DNA of 64,000 nt from a virus, in the IMG/VR virus record IMGVR_UViG_3300037189_020854, positions 1 to 64,000 of that record. One strand, written 5' to 3'. The first letter of the stretch is position 1. Every line of letters begins with the position of its first letter. Shown here piece after piece: positions 6,134 through 16,213 of this stretch. A program made the translations under genes and the position numbers. The notes beneath the pieces are model-generated. The model searched no databases and was not told where the DNA came from. It was given only the letters and a program-made list of their open reading frames with translations.

Positions 6134-7135
6134 ATGAAGGTTGCTTTAATTACTGGAATAACAGGGCAAGATGGATCTTATCTTGCCGAACTCCTTTTGG
6201 AAAAAGGATATGAAGTTCATGGTATCATTCGCCGTGCATCTCAGATCAATACTCAAAGAATTGATCATTTGTATCAAAATATTAAATTACATTACGGAGA
6301 TTTAACAGATTCGACTAATATAGTTCGAGTTATTCAAAAAGTTCAACCAGATGAAATTTATAACCTTGGTGCTCAGAGTCATGTCAAAGTATCCTTTGAG
6401 ATGCCTGAATACACTGCTGATGTGGATGCTTTGGGAACTCTTCGTATTCTTGAAGCAGTTCGTCTTTTGGGCATGGAAAAGAATGTTCGTATTTATCAAG
6501 CTTCTACAAGCGAACTTTACGGTCTTGTTCAAGAAATTCCTCAAAGGGAAACTACTCCTTTTTATCCTCGCTCTCCCTATGGTGTAGCAAAGATTTATGG
6601 TTATTGGATTACAAAAAATTATCGCGAATCCTATGGAATGTTTGCTTGTACGGGCATTCTCTTTAATCACGAGTCTCCTCGTCGTGGTGAGACCTTTGTT
6701 ACACGTAAAATTGTTAAAGGATTGAAAGCAATATCCGAAGGAAAACAAGATATATTATGTCTTGGTAACTTGAATGCAAAACGTGATTGGGGACATGCTA
6801 GAGATTTTGTTGAAGCAATGTGGATGATGCTCCAACAAGATGAACCGGATGATTATGTGGTTGCTACAGGTAAGCAATACTCGGTGCGTGAGTTTGTTGA
6901 AACAGCAGCACCATATTTTGGAATGGAAATTGTATGGGAAGGTAAGGGACTTAATGAAGTTGGAATTGACAAACTTACTGGAAAACCCGTTATCAAAGTT
7001 GATCCTAAATATTTTCGACCTGCTGAAGTAGAGACCTTATTAGGTGATGCCACAAAGGCAAAACAAAAATTAGGGTGGGAACCTAAAATTTCATTTGAAC
7101 AATTAGTTGAGGATATGTGCATCAATGACAATTGA
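6134..7135 (+). CDS. gmd: GDP-mannose 4,6-dehydratase
   Basis: The 333-aa protein has the Gmd N-terminus [16 protein letters not shown] (nucleotide-binding TGxxGxxG), the GIIRRAS NADP site, and the SPYGVAK catalytic motif. Length and motifs fit the family from end to end. It converts GDP-mannose to GDP-4-keto-6-deoxymannose in the cytoplasm, the first step to GDP-L-fucose. The second enzyme, GDP-fucose synthase, is encoded at 8378, and a fucosyltransferase at 20549, so the whole branch is present. Its own promoter lies at 6085. The 3' end overlaps the next gene. Confidence 0.95.
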   Translation: MKVALITGITGQDGSYLAELLLEKGYEVHGIIRRASQINTQRIDHLYQNIKLHYGDLTDSTNIVRVIQKVQPDEIYNLGAQSHVKVSFEMPEYTADVDALGTLRILEAVRLLGMEKNVRIYQASTSELYGLVQEIPQRETTPFYPRSPYGVAKIYGYWITKNYRESYGMFACTGILFNHESPRRGETFVTRKIVKGLKAISEGKQDILCLGNLNAKRDWGHARDFVEAMWMMLQQDEPDDYVVATGKQYSVREFVETAAPYFGMEIVWEGKGLNEVGIDKLTGKPVIKVDPKYFRPAEVETLLGDATKAKQKLGWEPKISFEQLVEDMCINDN

Positions 7136-8375
7136 TATGTTTCATAAAATAGAAAAATGTAGAGTTTGTGGAAATACTCATCTAGAATTAGTCTTAGATT
7201 TAGGAAATCAATACGTCTCTGGAATTTTTCCCAAGAAAGTGGACTATGAGTTGTACAACGGACCACTAAAACTTGTTAAATGTAACGAAATGAATGGTGG
7301 ATGTGGTCATGTTCAATTAGAACATACCTTCGATCTTCCGACCATGTACGGTGAGGAATATGGGTATCGTTCTGGTTTGAATTCAAGTATGGTGAAGCAT
7401 CTTCAAGAAAAGCATCAAAAGATTGTAAATTTTTATGATTTGAAAGAAAACGATATTGTAATTGATATTGCTGGAAACGATGGAACATTTCTTGGATTCT
7501 TTTCAGAAAAACTGAGACTTGTTAGCATTGATCCGACTTCTAAAAAGTTCTCAAAGTATTTCAAAGAACACGTAGATTATATTGCTGATTTCTTTACTGA
7601 AGAAACTTTTAGAAAACATTTTGGTAATCAAAAAGCAAAATTAGTAACATCTTTTTCGATGTTCTATGATTTGGAAGATCCGTGCCAGTTTGCTAAAGAA
7701 GTAAATTCCGTTCTAGATCCTGAAGAAGGTATTTGGGTTTTGGAACAAAGTTATATGCCTGAAATGCTTCGCGTCAATTCTTTTGATACTGTATGCCATG
7801 AGCATCTTTCTTATTATGGAATGAGGCAGATCAAATATATTATGGATAAAGCAAATCTTAAAATTATTTCTTATGAATTTAATGATGTAAATGGCGGTAG
7901 CATTTCTTTGGTGGTTTCTAATAAAGATAGTAAGTATGAAGAATGTACTGAAATGTTGAGTGAAATTATTAAAGAAGAACTTGATCTTAAATTAGATACT
8001 ATTGAACCATGGCAAAAATTCCAACTAAGAATTGAAGAATGTAAAAAAAGTTTCTGGAAAATTATTGAAGAGTGTAAAAAAGAAGGATTAAAAATCTGTG
8101 CTCTTGGAGCTAGTACCAAAGGAAATATAACACTTCAAACTTGGAAAATTACTTCAGATGATATTGAAGTAATTGGTGATGTAAACCCAGATAAAGACGG
8201 ATCATTTACTCCTGGAACTTGGATTCCAATTAAAAGCGAGGATGCTGTTATAGACACTTATGATGTGTTTGTTATTCTCCCCTGGCACTTTAGAGAATTT
8301 TTTATGACTAGTGAAAAATTTAAAGGTAAGAAATTACTCTTCCCACTTCCAACTGCTGAAATTGTAACTGTTTAA
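7125..8375 (+). CDS. sugar C-methyltransferase with N-terminal zinc domain
   Basis: The protein of about 416 aa has the three-part architecture of NDP-hexose C-methyltransferases. An N-terminal zinc site (CRVCG near residue 14 and further Cys), a SAM-binding domain ([15 protein letters not shown] around residues 105-120) and a C-terminal domain with GASTKGN are all visible. It would put a methyl group on a carbon of a keto sugar, a step known from branched deoxysugars. The start is either ATG 7125, overlapping the gmd stop, or ATG 7137. It sits between gmd and fcl and may act on the 4-keto intermediate they share. Confidence 0.85.
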   Translation: MTIDMFHKIEKCRVCGNTHLELVLDLGNQYVSGIFPKKVDYELYNGPLKLVKCNEMNGGCGHVQLEHTFDLPTMYGEEYGYRSGLNSSMVKHLQEKHQKIVNFYDLKENDIVIDIAGNDGTFLGFFSEKLRLVSIDPTSKKFSKYFKEHVDYIADFFTEETFRKHFGNQKAKLVTSFSMFYDLEDPCQFAKEVNSVLDPEEGIWVLEQSYMPEMLRVNSFDTVCHEHLSYYGMRQIKYIMDKANLKIISYEFNDVNGGSISLVVSNKDSKYEECTEMLSEIIKEELDLKLDTIEPWQKFQLRIEECKKSFWKIIEECKKEGLKICALGASTKGNITLQTWKITSDDIEVIGDVNPDKDGSFTPGTWIPIKSEDAVIDTYDVFVILPWHFREFFMTSEKFKGKKLLFPLPTAEIVTV

Positions 8376-8377
8376 TT

Positions 8378-9313
8378 ATGGAAAAAACTTCTAAAATTTT
8401 TGTCGCAGGACATAGAGGACTTGTTGGTTCTGCTATTTTAAGAACTCTCATTGAAAGGGGTTATAGTAATATAATAACTGCAACCAGACAAGAAGTTGAT
8501 TTACTTAATCAATCTCAAGTTGAGAAATTCTTTGAAAGAGAAAGACCAGAATATGTATTTGATGCAGCTGCCCGTGTCGGTGGTATTCATGCTAACAATC
8601 AATATTCTGCAGAATTTGTTTATGAGAATATCCAAATCCAAACCAATCTAATTCATTATGCTTGGAAATACGGAGTTAAAAAGTTTCTCTTTATTGGATC
8701 AGTTTGCATCTATCCTAAGTATGCTGAAGTTCCAGTAAAAGAAGAATCTCTTATGACTGGTTATCTGGAACCAACAAATGATGCATATGCTGTTGCTAAA
8801 ATTTCTGGTATCAAAATGCTTCAAGCATACCATAAACAATATGGATTTAAAAGCGTATCTTTGATGCCTTCTAACATTTATGGTCCTGGTGATAATTTTC
8901 ATCCAGAAAATGGACATGTTATTCCTTCAATGATTACCAAATTTAACAACTCCGATGGAAAGAAAGTTGTTTTTTGGGGAGATGGAACTCCTATGAGAGA
9001 ATTTCTTTATTCTGATGACCTCGCAGATGCTTGCCTATTCGCGATGGATCACTTTGAAAACTCCGAATTGGTGAATGTTGGATCTGGATATAATGTCAGT
9101 ATTAAAGAACTTGCACAAACAGTTGCTGGAGTTGTTGGATATAATGGAGAAATTGGTTGGGACACTTCACGTCCAAATGGAACTCCAAATCGTCCATTAG
9201 ATTATTCTAAGATGACTGAACTTGGTTGGAATCCAAAACATAGTTTGCGTTCTGGTCTTGTAAAAACTTATAAATGGTTTAGTGAAGTAACCAATTATGA
9301 TTCTTGCAAATAA
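8378..9313 (+). CDS. fcl: GDP-L-fucose synthase
   Basis: The 311-aa protein carries GHRGLVGSA at residues 11-19, GSVCIYP, and YAVAKISG (catalytic Tyr-x3-Lys), all characteristic of the bifunctional 3,5-epimerase/4-reductase WcaG/Fcl. It uses NADPH to turn GDP-4-keto-6-deoxymannose into GDP-L-fucose. It follows the methyltransferase by 2 nt. With gmd it makes the phage independent of a host fucose pathway as long as GDP-mannose is available. Confidence 0.95.
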   Translation: MEKTSKIFVAGHRGLVGSAILRTLIERGYSNIITATRQEVDLLNQSQVEKFFERERPEYVFDAAARVGGIHANNQYSAEFVYENIQIQTNLIHYAWKYGVKKFLFIGSVCIYPKYAEVPVKEESLMTGYLEPTNDAYAVAKISGIKMLQAYHKQYGFKSVSLMPSNIYGPGDNFHPENGHVIPSMITKFNNSDGKKVVFWGDGTPMREFLYSDDLADACLFAMDHFENSELVNVGSGYNVSIKELAQTVAGVVGYNGEIGWDTSRPNGTPNRPLDYSKMTELGWNPKHSLRSGLVKTYKWFSEVTNYDSCK

Positions 9314-9316
9314 ATA
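9310..9316 (+). promoter_or_regulatory. possible late promoter ATAAATA
   Basis: An ATAAATA element overlaps the stop codon of fcl and lies 21 nt before the ATG at 9337, the spacing seen at late genes here. It lies inside an operon, so it may be accidental. Confidence 0.4.
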
Positions 9317-9336
9317 ACCCAAATAATTTTCATAAC

Positions 9337-10017
9337 ATGTATAATAGACTTTTAACCGAAGATGATGTTTCGGAATTTTTTGAAATAATAAAGAAGGAAA
9401 AGTATCCAGAAAAAGGATTTCAACATAAAGATTTGTGGAACATTCCTGGTGGATTTGTTAAATGGATTTCAGTTTTAGAAGAGTTTAAGACTATTGGTAA
9501 AAATAATTTAAAAGTTATCGACCTAGGATCTTCTACAGGAGTTGTACCTCATATCATTGCAAGCTGGGGAAATGATGTAACTGGAATTGATATTGAATTG
9601 TCCGATCATTGGTGCCCTAAAAATTTAATTAGAATGGTTATCGGGGATGCTTTACTTGAAATGAAAGAAATTGAAGATGAAAGCATTGATGTGGTTACTG
9701 ATCTATGTGCAGTTCATGAGTTTAATACAAGTGATAATGGTAAAGTTAAGAATGTTGGACTAAAAGAAGTCTCAGAACAAATTTACCGAATATTAAAACC
9801 AGGTGGAAAATTTCTTAGTTCAACTGATGTTTCTCTTGTTTATCCTGCAGCACAGCCTGGGGGATTTATTCCTCCAGAAGATATAATTAAAATCGTAGAA
9901 TCTTCTGGGTTAAAACTAACTAGTCCATACAAAAAAGAATACGAGCAATCTGAATATAATCCAATCTATCAACCCGCAGTTGGATTGCATATTGCTACTT
10001 TTTCTTTTGAAAAATAA
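9337..10017 (+). CDS. class I SAM-dependent methyltransferase
   Basis: The start is ATG 9337; the frame is open upstream but overlaps fcl. Of the 226 residues, the SAM-binding motif I is KVIDLGSSTGVVPHI (about residues 58-72), followed by the acidic motif II GIDIE. The motif LKPGGKFL near residue 154 is the typical post-III strand of small-molecule methyltransferases. The substrate is unknown; the operon context suggests a sugar hydroxyl or carboxyl group. Confidence 0.8.
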   Translation: MYNRLLTEDDVSEFFEIIKKEKYPEKGFQHKDLWNIPGGFVKWISVLEEFKTIGKNNLKVIDLGSSTGVVPHIIASWGNDVTGIDIELSDHWCPKNLIRMVIGDALLEMKEIEDESIDVVTDLCAVHEFNTSDNGKVKNVGLKEVSEQIYRILKPGGKFLSSTDVSLVYPAAQPGGFIPPEDIIKIVESSGLKLTSPYKKEYEQSEYNPIYQPAVGLHIATFSFEK

Positions 10018-10041
10018 GTTAAATTTAAAAATTATTAAAAC

Positions 10042-10977
10042 ATGTACAAAGGAAAAAAACTAATTGCTTGCTCTCCTGTAGGAAGAAAATCTTCCATGAA
10101 GTGCCTATTCAAGCATATTTTGAATAATCGACATATTCTAGATGAATTTCATTTATGGGTTAACACTGTAAATGAAGAAGATTTGGAATATATTAATAAT
10201 TTTTCAAAACAATATCCAGACTTTGTTCATTTGAAATATGGATGTGATGAATTGGACCCAGAACAAATGGGCAAATCTCATAATGTAAAAAGATTTTATA
10301 ATTACTGCGTAGAACCAGATACGTTTTATTTTAAAATAGATGACGATGTTATTTTTATTGAGGATGGAACTTTTGAAAAACTATCTCAATATAAATTAGA
10401 TAATCCAAGCACTTTCCTTACATTTCCTACCATAATCAATAATCCATGGTGTACTCATTTTCTTAGAGTATCTGGAATCATTGATATTCAAGAATGTCCA
10501 GTATGCACTTATACATGGAACTCTGATTTTGAAAAATGCAAAGAATTGATTAAATCATCTCCATCTGTAATGAGTGATAATCTATATGAACCTAAACTAG
10601 AAGATTTTATTCCTGAAGATAGAGTTATAAGTAGGTTATATTGTTTTGATCCGCATATTGCATACAATCTTCTAAATGAGTTTCACAAAAAAATCGTAGA
10701 AAATAATCTGTCTGATTTAGATTTTGAAAATATTGTTTTGGAAAATTACGAAACTGTATGCATAAATTTTGTAATGTGGGCTGGAGAAGATTTTGCAAAG
10801 TTTGATGGTGATGTTAAATCTGTTGGAGATGAACCTTGGTTAGCAACTTTCTATCCATGCAAATTTGATTTAAAAAATGCAATAGTTGGAAATACTAGAG
10901 TCGCTCACTATGCGTTTTGGCCACAAAGACCTCACTTAAATACTACTGATATTTTAGAAAAGTATGAAACATTATGA
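10042..10977 (+). CDS. GT-A fold glycosyltransferase-like protein
   Basis: The 311-aa protein has a metal-binding DxD-type motif FKIDDDVIFI near residue 100 and the N-terminal IACSPVGRK strand that starts a GT-A fold. No specific CAZy family can be assigned by eye. It presumably transfers a sugar from a nucleotide donor in the cytoplasm. It overlaps the start of glf by 14 nt. Confidence 0.7.
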   Translation: MYKGKKLIACSPVGRKSSMKCLFKHILNNRHILDEFHLWVNTVNEEDLEYINNFSKQYPDFVHLKYGCDELDPEQMGKSHNVKRFYNYCVEPDTFYFKIDDDVIFIEDGTFEKLSQYKLDNPSTFLTFPTIINNPWCTHFLRVSGIIDIQECPVCTYTWNSDFEKCKELIKSSPSVMSDNLYEPKLEDFIPEDRVISRLYCFDPHIAYNLLNEFHKKIVENNLSDLDFENIVLENYETVCINFVMWAGEDFAKFDGDVKSVGDEPWLATFYPCKFDLKNAIVGNTRVAHYAFWPQRPHLNTTDILEKYETL

Positions 10978-12067
10978 TTATCTAATCATTGGATGTGGAT
11001 TATTTGGAGCAACATTTGCAAGACTTGCTACTGATAATGGTAAGTCTTGCTTAATAATTGATAAAAGAAAACATATTGGTGGAAATTGTTATACTGAAAA
11101 TGTAGAAGGTATTAATGTTCATACGTATGGAGCGCATATTTTTCATACAAGTAATAAAACTGTTTGGCAATTTGTGAATAGATTTTCTGAATTTAATAAT
11201 TATATCAATTCACCAAAAGCTGTATCTAATAATGGGAAGTTATATTCTCTTCCCTTTAATATGAATACTTTTTATGAATTATGGGGAACTAGATCGCCTG
11301 ATCATGCTAAATCGATTATCGAAAGTCAAAAATTTAAAGGTACTCCAACTAATCTGGAAGAGCAGGCATTATCTTTAGTTGGAAAGGATGTTTATGAAAC
11401 TTTAATTAAAGACTACACTGAGAAGCAATGGGGAAGACCTGCTAAGGAACTTCCCACCTTTATTATTAAAAGACTTCCATTAAGATTTACTTTCGATAAT
11501 AATTATTTCAATGATAAGTATCAAGGTATACCGATTGGCGGTTATACTAAGATGTTTGAAAAAATGATTGATGGTATTGAAGTTAAGTTGGAATCTGATT
11601 ATTTTTCTGATAAAGATTATTTTGATTCATTAGCAAGCACTGTAGTTTATACTGGTTGTATTGATGAATTCTTTGATTATGAGTATGGAGAACTTGAATA
11701 TAGATCTTTAAAATTCGTTCAGGAAATCATGGATACTGACAATTATCAGGGAAATGCAGTTATTAATTACTGTGAAAAATATCCTAAACAAACTAGAACA
11801 ATAGAACATAAACATTTTGAAAGATCTAACACCAATAAGACAGTAGTTACCTTTGAGTATCCTGAAACATATTCAAAAGAAATGATTCCATATTATCCAG
11901 TCAACGATGAAACAAATCAAAAAGTTTACAAAAAATATCAAGAAAAATCAAAAATGTTGACTAATGTTATATTTGGCGGTAGACTAACCGAATATAAGTA
12001 CATGGATATGCATGTTGTAATTGAATCTGCAATGAACAAATTTAAAACACATAACGGAGTAGTATGA
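10964..12067 (+). CDS. glf: UDP-galactopyranose mutase
   Basis: The 367-aa flavoprotein begins with the FAD site YDYLIIGCGLFGATFA (GxGxxG) and has the RKHIGGNCY stretch and the C-terminal GRLTEYKYMDM motif of UGM. It interconverts UDP-galactopyranose and UDP-galactofuranose using reduced FAD. Its presence implies that the glycan contains Galf. It overlaps both neighbours by 14 and 4 nt, so it is deep inside the operon. Confidence 0.94.
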   Translation: MKHYDYLIIGCGLFGATFARLATDNGKSCLIIDKRKHIGGNCYTENVEGINVHTYGAHIFHTSNKTVWQFVNRFSEFNNYINSPKAVSNNGKLYSLPFNMNTFYELWGTRSPDHAKSIIESQKFKGTPTNLEEQALSLVGKDVYETLIKDYTEKQWGRPAKELPTFIIKRLPLRFTFDNNYFNDKYQGIPIGGYTKMFEKMIDGIEVKLESDYFSDKDYFDSLASTVVYTGCIDEFFDYEYGELEYRSLKFVQEIMDTDNYQGNAVINYCEKYPKQTRTIEHKHFERSNTNKTVVTFEYPETYSKEMIPYYPVNDETNQKVYKKYQEKSKMLTNVIFGGRLTEYKYMDMHVVIESAMNKFKTHNGVV

Positions 12068-12804
12068 GAATAGCTTTATGTTTATCTGGGCAACCAAGAT
12101 TTGTCACTGAGTGTGCCCCATACATTTTACAAAATGTTTGTGATGGATATGATGTTGATGTTTTTGCACATACTTGGTTTGATGAAGATCTTTTGAATAG
12201 ACCATATAAAGTTGAAAATAATTGGCCATCGCAAAGAATATCTCCGGACGCAGTTAAACAGATAGAGGAGATATATAAACCGATTTCACATAAAGTGGAA
12301 TCTAGTATGAACTTTAAAGATCCAAATATTGATTATTCTATCTCTTGGCCAAGATATTGTGGATGGGGAGAACAAACTGAAGAATTTTATAGATTTGTGA
12401 TTAGTAATCAAATTTCATATTTTTACAGTTTGAATCAGGTTAATATGCTAAAAAAACACTATGAGTATAAAAATGGATTTAAATATGATTGGGTAGTTAA
12501 GTGTAGAACGGATTCTATTGTACAAACCAAAATCGAATTTGAAAAATATGATCCAAATGTAATTAACTATACTGGAATTAATAATCAACCAGATGGAATG
12601 ATTTGTGATTGGTTTGATTTTGGTGGATCAAAAGTTATGGATGTATTCATGAGTGCTTTTTCTGTATATGATTTTCCACTCAAAAAATGTATTGATGAGA
12701 ACAATGGTGCATTTTGTCCAGAATTAATTCATCGAAAAATGATTGATTTTTTTGGTATAGATAAACAGGCACATCCAATCTACATTTCTTTACCTAGATT
12801 CTAA
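12064..12804 (+). CDS. glycosyltransferase-like protein, LSGQPR family
   Basis: The 246-aa protein starts with RIALCLSGQPRF and has DVFAHTWF near residue 40 and YDWVVKCRTD near residue 145, a pattern seen in viral and bacterial surface-polysaccharide clusters. The KCRTD stretch could be the metal or donor site. It is clearly a paralogue of the protein at 17934 (CFAGQPRD, FFHSWIPD, YDCVIRCRFD). The catalytic activity has not been read from sequence; glycan synthesis is inferred from context. Confidence 0.6.
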   Translation: MRIALCLSGQPRFVTECAPYILQNVCDGYDVDVFAHTWFDEDLLNRPYKVENNWPSQRISPDAVKQIEEIYKPISHKVESSMNFKDPNIDYSISWPRYCGWGEQTEEFYRFVISNQISYFYSLNQVNMLKKHYEYKNGFKYDWVVKCRTDSIVQTKIEFEKYDPNVINYTGINNQPDGMICDWFDFGGSKVMDVFMSAFSVYDFPLKKCIDENNGAFCPELIHRKMIDFFGIDKQAHPIYISLPRF

Positions 12805-12812
12805 TATTAAAT

Positions 12813-13526
12813 ATGAATATTCTTATACCAATGGCTGGTGAGGGAACAAGATTTCCTAGAGACACCTATAAAATCCCAAAGCCATTAATTGAAATAAATG
12901 GAGTTCCAATGATTCAAAGAGCAATAGAATCTTTGGGATTAACTGGAACATACCATTTTGTGATTAGAAAGGATAGTTATTATGATCAGGTATGTACGCT
13001 TTTACATTCAATCTTTCCGAATGTAAAAATTATCAGCGTAGAACAAACAACAGAAGGTCCAGCATCAAGTTGTCTTTTGTTTAAAGATTTTATCAATAAT
13101 GAAGAAGAGTTGGTCATTGCTAACTGTGATCAGATTATGTGGTGGGATGCAGATTTATTTCTTACCACTGCTAGGTATTATAAGTATGATGGTTTAGTAG
13201 TAACCTATAGTACAAATACCACAAAAAACAGTTACGCAAGAATTGATAAAAGTGGATTTGTGCAAGAAATTAAAGAAAAAGAAGTTATAAGTGATATTTC
13301 ACTGAATGGAATTCATTATTGGAGAAAGGGTAAATACTTTGTGCAAAGCACCGAAGATATGATACAATTTAATGATAGAGCACCTAATGGCGAATTTTAT
13401 GTTGGACCTTCATATAATCATATGATTAAAAGAGGATTAAAAGTTGGAATTCATCATATTCCTAACTGGCAGCATAATCCAGTAGGAGTTCCTGAAGATT
13501 TGGATTCATTTATGAAAAAACTATGA
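12813..13526 (+). CDS. sugar-1-phosphate nucleotidyltransferase
   Basis: The 237-aa protein opens with the nucleotidyltransferase signature LIPMAGEGTRFPRDTYKIPK (G-x-G-T-R ... K-P-K), then NCDQIMWWD as the metal site near residue 105. It activates a sugar or polyol phosphate to its NDP form. It is the first of a tightly overlapping set with a cupin and a RuBisCO-like protein, which suggests that these three act on one unusual sugar. The nucleotide cannot be told from the sequence. Confidence 0.83.
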   Translation: MNILIPMAGEGTRFPRDTYKIPKPLIEINGVPMIQRAIESLGLTGTYHFVIRKDSYYDQVCTLLHSIFPNVKIISVEQTTEGPASSCLLFKDFINNEEELVIANCDQIMWWDADLFLTTARYYKYDGLVVTYSTNTTKNSYARIDKSGFVQEIKEKEVISDISLNGIHYWRKGKYFVQSTEDMIQFNDRAPNGEFYVGPSYNHMIKRGLKVGIHHIPNWQHNPVGVPEDLDSFMKKL

Positions 13527-13849
13527 ATATAACTAAAATTACAGATTATGTGCGTGGATGGTTCATTGGTAACTTTGAACCATCAGTATTGAAAACTCCA
13601 GACTTTGAAGTGGGAGTATTGACTCACAAAAAAGATGAGTATTGGGCACCCCATTATCATAAAGAAAGTGTAGAATATAATGTTCTTATTTCTGGAAAAA
13701 TGATAGTTCAGGGAAAGGAGTTAAATAGTGGAGATGTATTTGTATTTGAGAAAGGGGAAATTGCTGACCCAGTTTTCCTTGAAGATTGTACATTAGTTGT
13801 AGTTAAATCCCCATCAATTCCTTCTGATAAATTTGAGGTTGAAAAATGA
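13523..13849 (+). CDS. small cupin-domain protein
   Basis: At 108 aa it is a single cupin barrel: HYHKESVEYNVLISG (about residues 48-62) gives the metal-binding His and Glu of motif 1, and the GDVFVFEKGE region is motif 2. Cupins in such clusters are isomerases, epimerases or sensors. It overlaps the preceding and following genes by 4 nt each, so it is made together with the nucleotidyltransferase and the RuBisCO-like protein. Confidence 0.75.
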   Translation: MNITKITDYVRGWFIGNFEPSVLKTPDFEVGVLTHKKDEYWAPHYHKESVEYNVLISGKMIVQGKELNSGDVFVFEKGEIADPVFLEDCTLVVVKSPSIPSDKFEVEK

Positions 13850-15084
13850 AATTTTTTAGAGAACTAACTGAATACGAAAAGGATCGTTGTGTTGTTGCAA
13901 CGTATTACATTGAAACATATGAGGATCTTGGAACCCTAAGAGATGCTGCCTGGAACCTTGCAATCGGGCAGAGTGTGGGTAATCCAAAGGTTCGTAATCG
14001 CTGGGAAAGCGATGAGTTGTTTGAACTTGCATCTTGCGTCATTTATGCCGATGAAGACGAACTCTCCAAAGTTAATTCTGGAGTCGTTAAAATCGGTTTC
14101 CCTAAGGTCAATACTGATTGGGAAGGTGATGGTATCTCCCATCTTCTCTGCCAACTTATGGGTGGACAATTAGATATTGATGTCTTCAAAGTCTGCCGTC
14201 TTCAGAAACTGGAGTTTCCTGCCGATGTGGAAGCACAGTTCCTTGGACCCAAGAATGGTATTGACGGTATTCGTAAGTTTGTTAATCGTTACGACAAACC
14301 ACTCTCTGGTGCTATTGTGAAGCCCAAGACTGGTATTTCACCACAGACTCTTGCAGAGATGGTGAAAGAACTTCTTGATGGTGGTGTAGATTTTATCAAA
14401 GAAGATGAGATTCTTTCTAATCCTTCATTCTGCCGTCTTGAAGATCGTGTAGAACTGATTTCTAATATCGTTAATAATTGTGGAAGGAATGTAATTTATA
14501 CCTTCTGCATTAACGGTGATCATCATACCATTCTTGATCGTGCTAAATTTGTTGCTGATAACGGTGGAAACGGTATTCATATTAATTTTTGGAGTGGTCT
14601 TGGCGTCTATAATTCAGTTAGAAAGATGGATCTCCCACTCTTTATTCATTACCAGAAGAGTGGTGACAAGATTCTTACGGATAAGAGACACGCATTCGGT
14701 ATAGATTGGGATGTTCTTTGTGACCTTGCTGGTCTCTGTGGTGTAGATACTATTCACGCAGGAATGTGGGGTGGTTATCTCAGCGATGATGAGAATGAAC
14801 TTCGCAAAACTATGGAGACTCTTCACAAGCGTAATGTTCTCCCAGCATTAAGCTGTGGAATGCATCCAGGGATCGTTAACACCACTGCAGAGAAGTTTGG
14901 TACAGATTTCCTTGCTAACTGTGGCGGCGCCATTCACGGGCATCCTGGGGGCACTCTAGCGGGTGCTCTGGCGATGCGTCAGGCAATTGATAAGAATCCT
15001 GGTGCAGAGTTCCGTGCCGCAATTGATAAGTGGGGTTATGAAACTGGTGGCGGTTCTTTACCTGAGTGGGTATTAGATTTTTGA
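13846..15084 (+). CDS. RuBisCO-like protein (form IV type)
   Basis: The 412-aa protein aligns along its length with RuBisCO large chains. GAIVKPKTG (Lys159, Lys161) matches the active-site IKPK, GGVDFIKEDE (Lys185, Asp187, Glu188) matches the carbamylated-lysine site, and ALSCGMH plus GGAIHGHPGG match the C-terminal phosphate-binding strands. The loop 6 lysine of true RuBisCO (GKLEG) is missing: HAGMWGGYLSDD stands there, so it should not fix CO2. Form IV proteins enolise or decarboxylate keto-sugar phosphates. Codon use (many CGT, GGT) is more host-like than in its AGA-rich neighbours, hinting at a separate origin. Confidence 0.88.
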   Translation: MKFFRELTEYEKDRCVVATYYIETYEDLGTLRDAAWNLAIGQSVGNPKVRNRWESDELFELASCVIYADEDELSKVNSGVVKIGFPKVNTDWEGDGISHLLCQLMGGQLDIDVFKVCRLQKLEFPADVEAQFLGPKNGIDGIRKFVNRYDKPLSGAIVKPKTGISPQTLAEMVKELLDGGVDFIKEDEILSNPSFCRLEDRVELISNIVNNCGRNVIYTFCINGDHHTILDRAKFVADNGGNGIHINFWSGLGVYNSVRKMDLPLFIHYQKSGDKILTDKRHAFGIDWDVLCDLAGLCGVDTIHAGMWGGYLSDDENELRKTMETLHKRNVLPALSCGMHPGIVNTTAEKFGTDFLANCGGAIHGHPGGTLAGALAMRQAIDKNPGAEFRAAIDKWGYETGGGSLPEWVLDF

Positions 15085-15085
15085 T

Positions 15086-15565
15086 ATGAAAATTATATCT
15101 CATCGTGGGAACCTAACTGGACCAAATCCCCTTAAAGAAAATAGTCCTGATTATATCGAAGAAGCGATTGCCGAAGGTTTTGATGTTGAGGTTGATCTAA
15201 GAGTCCAAGATGGTCAATGCTATCTTGGACATGATGATCCTCAATACTTTGTAACTATGGAATGGTTGAGAAAGTATAAAGATATTCTCTGGATTCATTG
15301 TAAAAATCTAGAAGCACTTGAAAAAATATCAAGTTCTGTGGTAGAATTTAACTACTTTTGGCATGATACAGATAGATATACTTTAACGAGTAAGGGGATT
15401 GGGTGGGTATTAGTAGGACAATATCCATATTCAAAATCCGTAGTTGTTCTGCCAGAAAAGATAGATTTATATACCTTTCCTCACGGGATTGAATATATAA
15501 AAAGCAGTTATGGAATCTGTACTGATATTCCATTTAAATATAAACAAAAAATAACGGAGAATTGA
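15086..15565 (+). CDS. GDPD-like (glycerophosphodiester phosphodiesterase family) protein
   Basis: The 159-aa protein begins MKIISHRGN, the HRG motif of GDPD enzymes, and has EVDLRVQDGQCYLGHDD (the E-x-D metal pair and the later His). GDPD enzymes are normally about 230-300 aa, so this is a shortened version or a relative with another substrate. It is 1 nt from the RuBisCO-like gene and likely belongs to the same sub-pathway. Confidence 0.7.
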   Translation: MKIISHRGNLTGPNPLKENSPDYIEEAIAEGFDVEVDLRVQDGQCYLGHDDPQYFVTMEWLRKYKDILWIHCKNLEALEKISSSVVEFNYFWHDTDRYTLTSKGIGWVLVGQYPYSKSVVVLPEKIDLYTFPHGIEYIKSSYGICTDIPFKYKQKITEN

Positions 15566-15568
15566 CTA

Positions 15569-16210
15569 ATGAAATGGGAAACTGATCTGATTAAAGACAT
15601 TAGAAGTAATACGCCATATGATGATACTGAGGCTGGTATAAATCATTTTCTTCATATTTGGCCTGGAATTGAGAATGATCCTGGTGTACTGAATCCATAT
15701 GATGGAACTGAATGTAGTGAGTGTAATAAAGAAGCACTTCTTCAACAATTCCTAAAAGTTCGTGATAACTGTAATGCGATTCTTGAAATTGGAATTGGTA
15801 GAAATGGAGAGAACTCCTTTGCTCACGTATTCTTTAAGAATAAAAAAGAAGAAACCAAATATATTGGTATTGATATAGAAGATCGTAGTTGGTTGGTAGA
15901 TTATGGTGACAATATCTACACTATCCAAGGAAGTAGTTCCAATTATGATGAGAATGTTGAGATTTTCAAAACCATGGGAGTAGAAAAATTTGACTTTATT
16001 TTCATTGATGGAGATCATAGCGTAAATCAAGTACTACGTGATTGGGAATACTCACGCCTCTTGAATGATGGTGGTATTGTTGGATTCCACGATACAAGTC
16101 ATCACACTGGACCATATCTATTTGTAAGAAATCTGAACAGAGATATTTGGGATGTTATTGATAATTCTTGCCCACAAGATTACGGAATTGGATTTGCTAC
16201 TAAAAAATAA
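15569..16210 (+). CDS. class I SAM-dependent methyltransferase
   Basis: The 213-aa protein has SAM motif I AILEIGIGRNGENSF (about residues 70-84), the acidic YIGIDIED strand and FDFIFIDGDHS, the signature of the methyltransferase 24 type found in antibiotic and polysaccharide clusters. It probably O-methylates a sugar. It follows the GDPD-like gene by 3 nt. Confidence 0.8.
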   Translation: MKWETDLIKDIRSNTPYDDTEAGINHFLHIWPGIENDPGVLNPYDGTECSECNKEALLQQFLKVRDNCNAILEIGIGRNGENSFAHVFFKNKKEETKYIGIDIEDRSWLVDYGDNIYTIQGSSSNYDENVEIFKTMGVEKFDFIFIDGDHSVNQVLRDWEYSRLLNDGGIVGFHDTSHHTGPYLFVRNLNRDIWDVIDNSCPQDYGIGFATKK

Positions 16211-16213
16211 ATT

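Noticed and set aside
9340-9345. TATAAT near the start of the methyltransferase gene
   Set aside because: No -35 box lies 16-18 nt upstream, and it falls inside the coding sequence right after the ATG.
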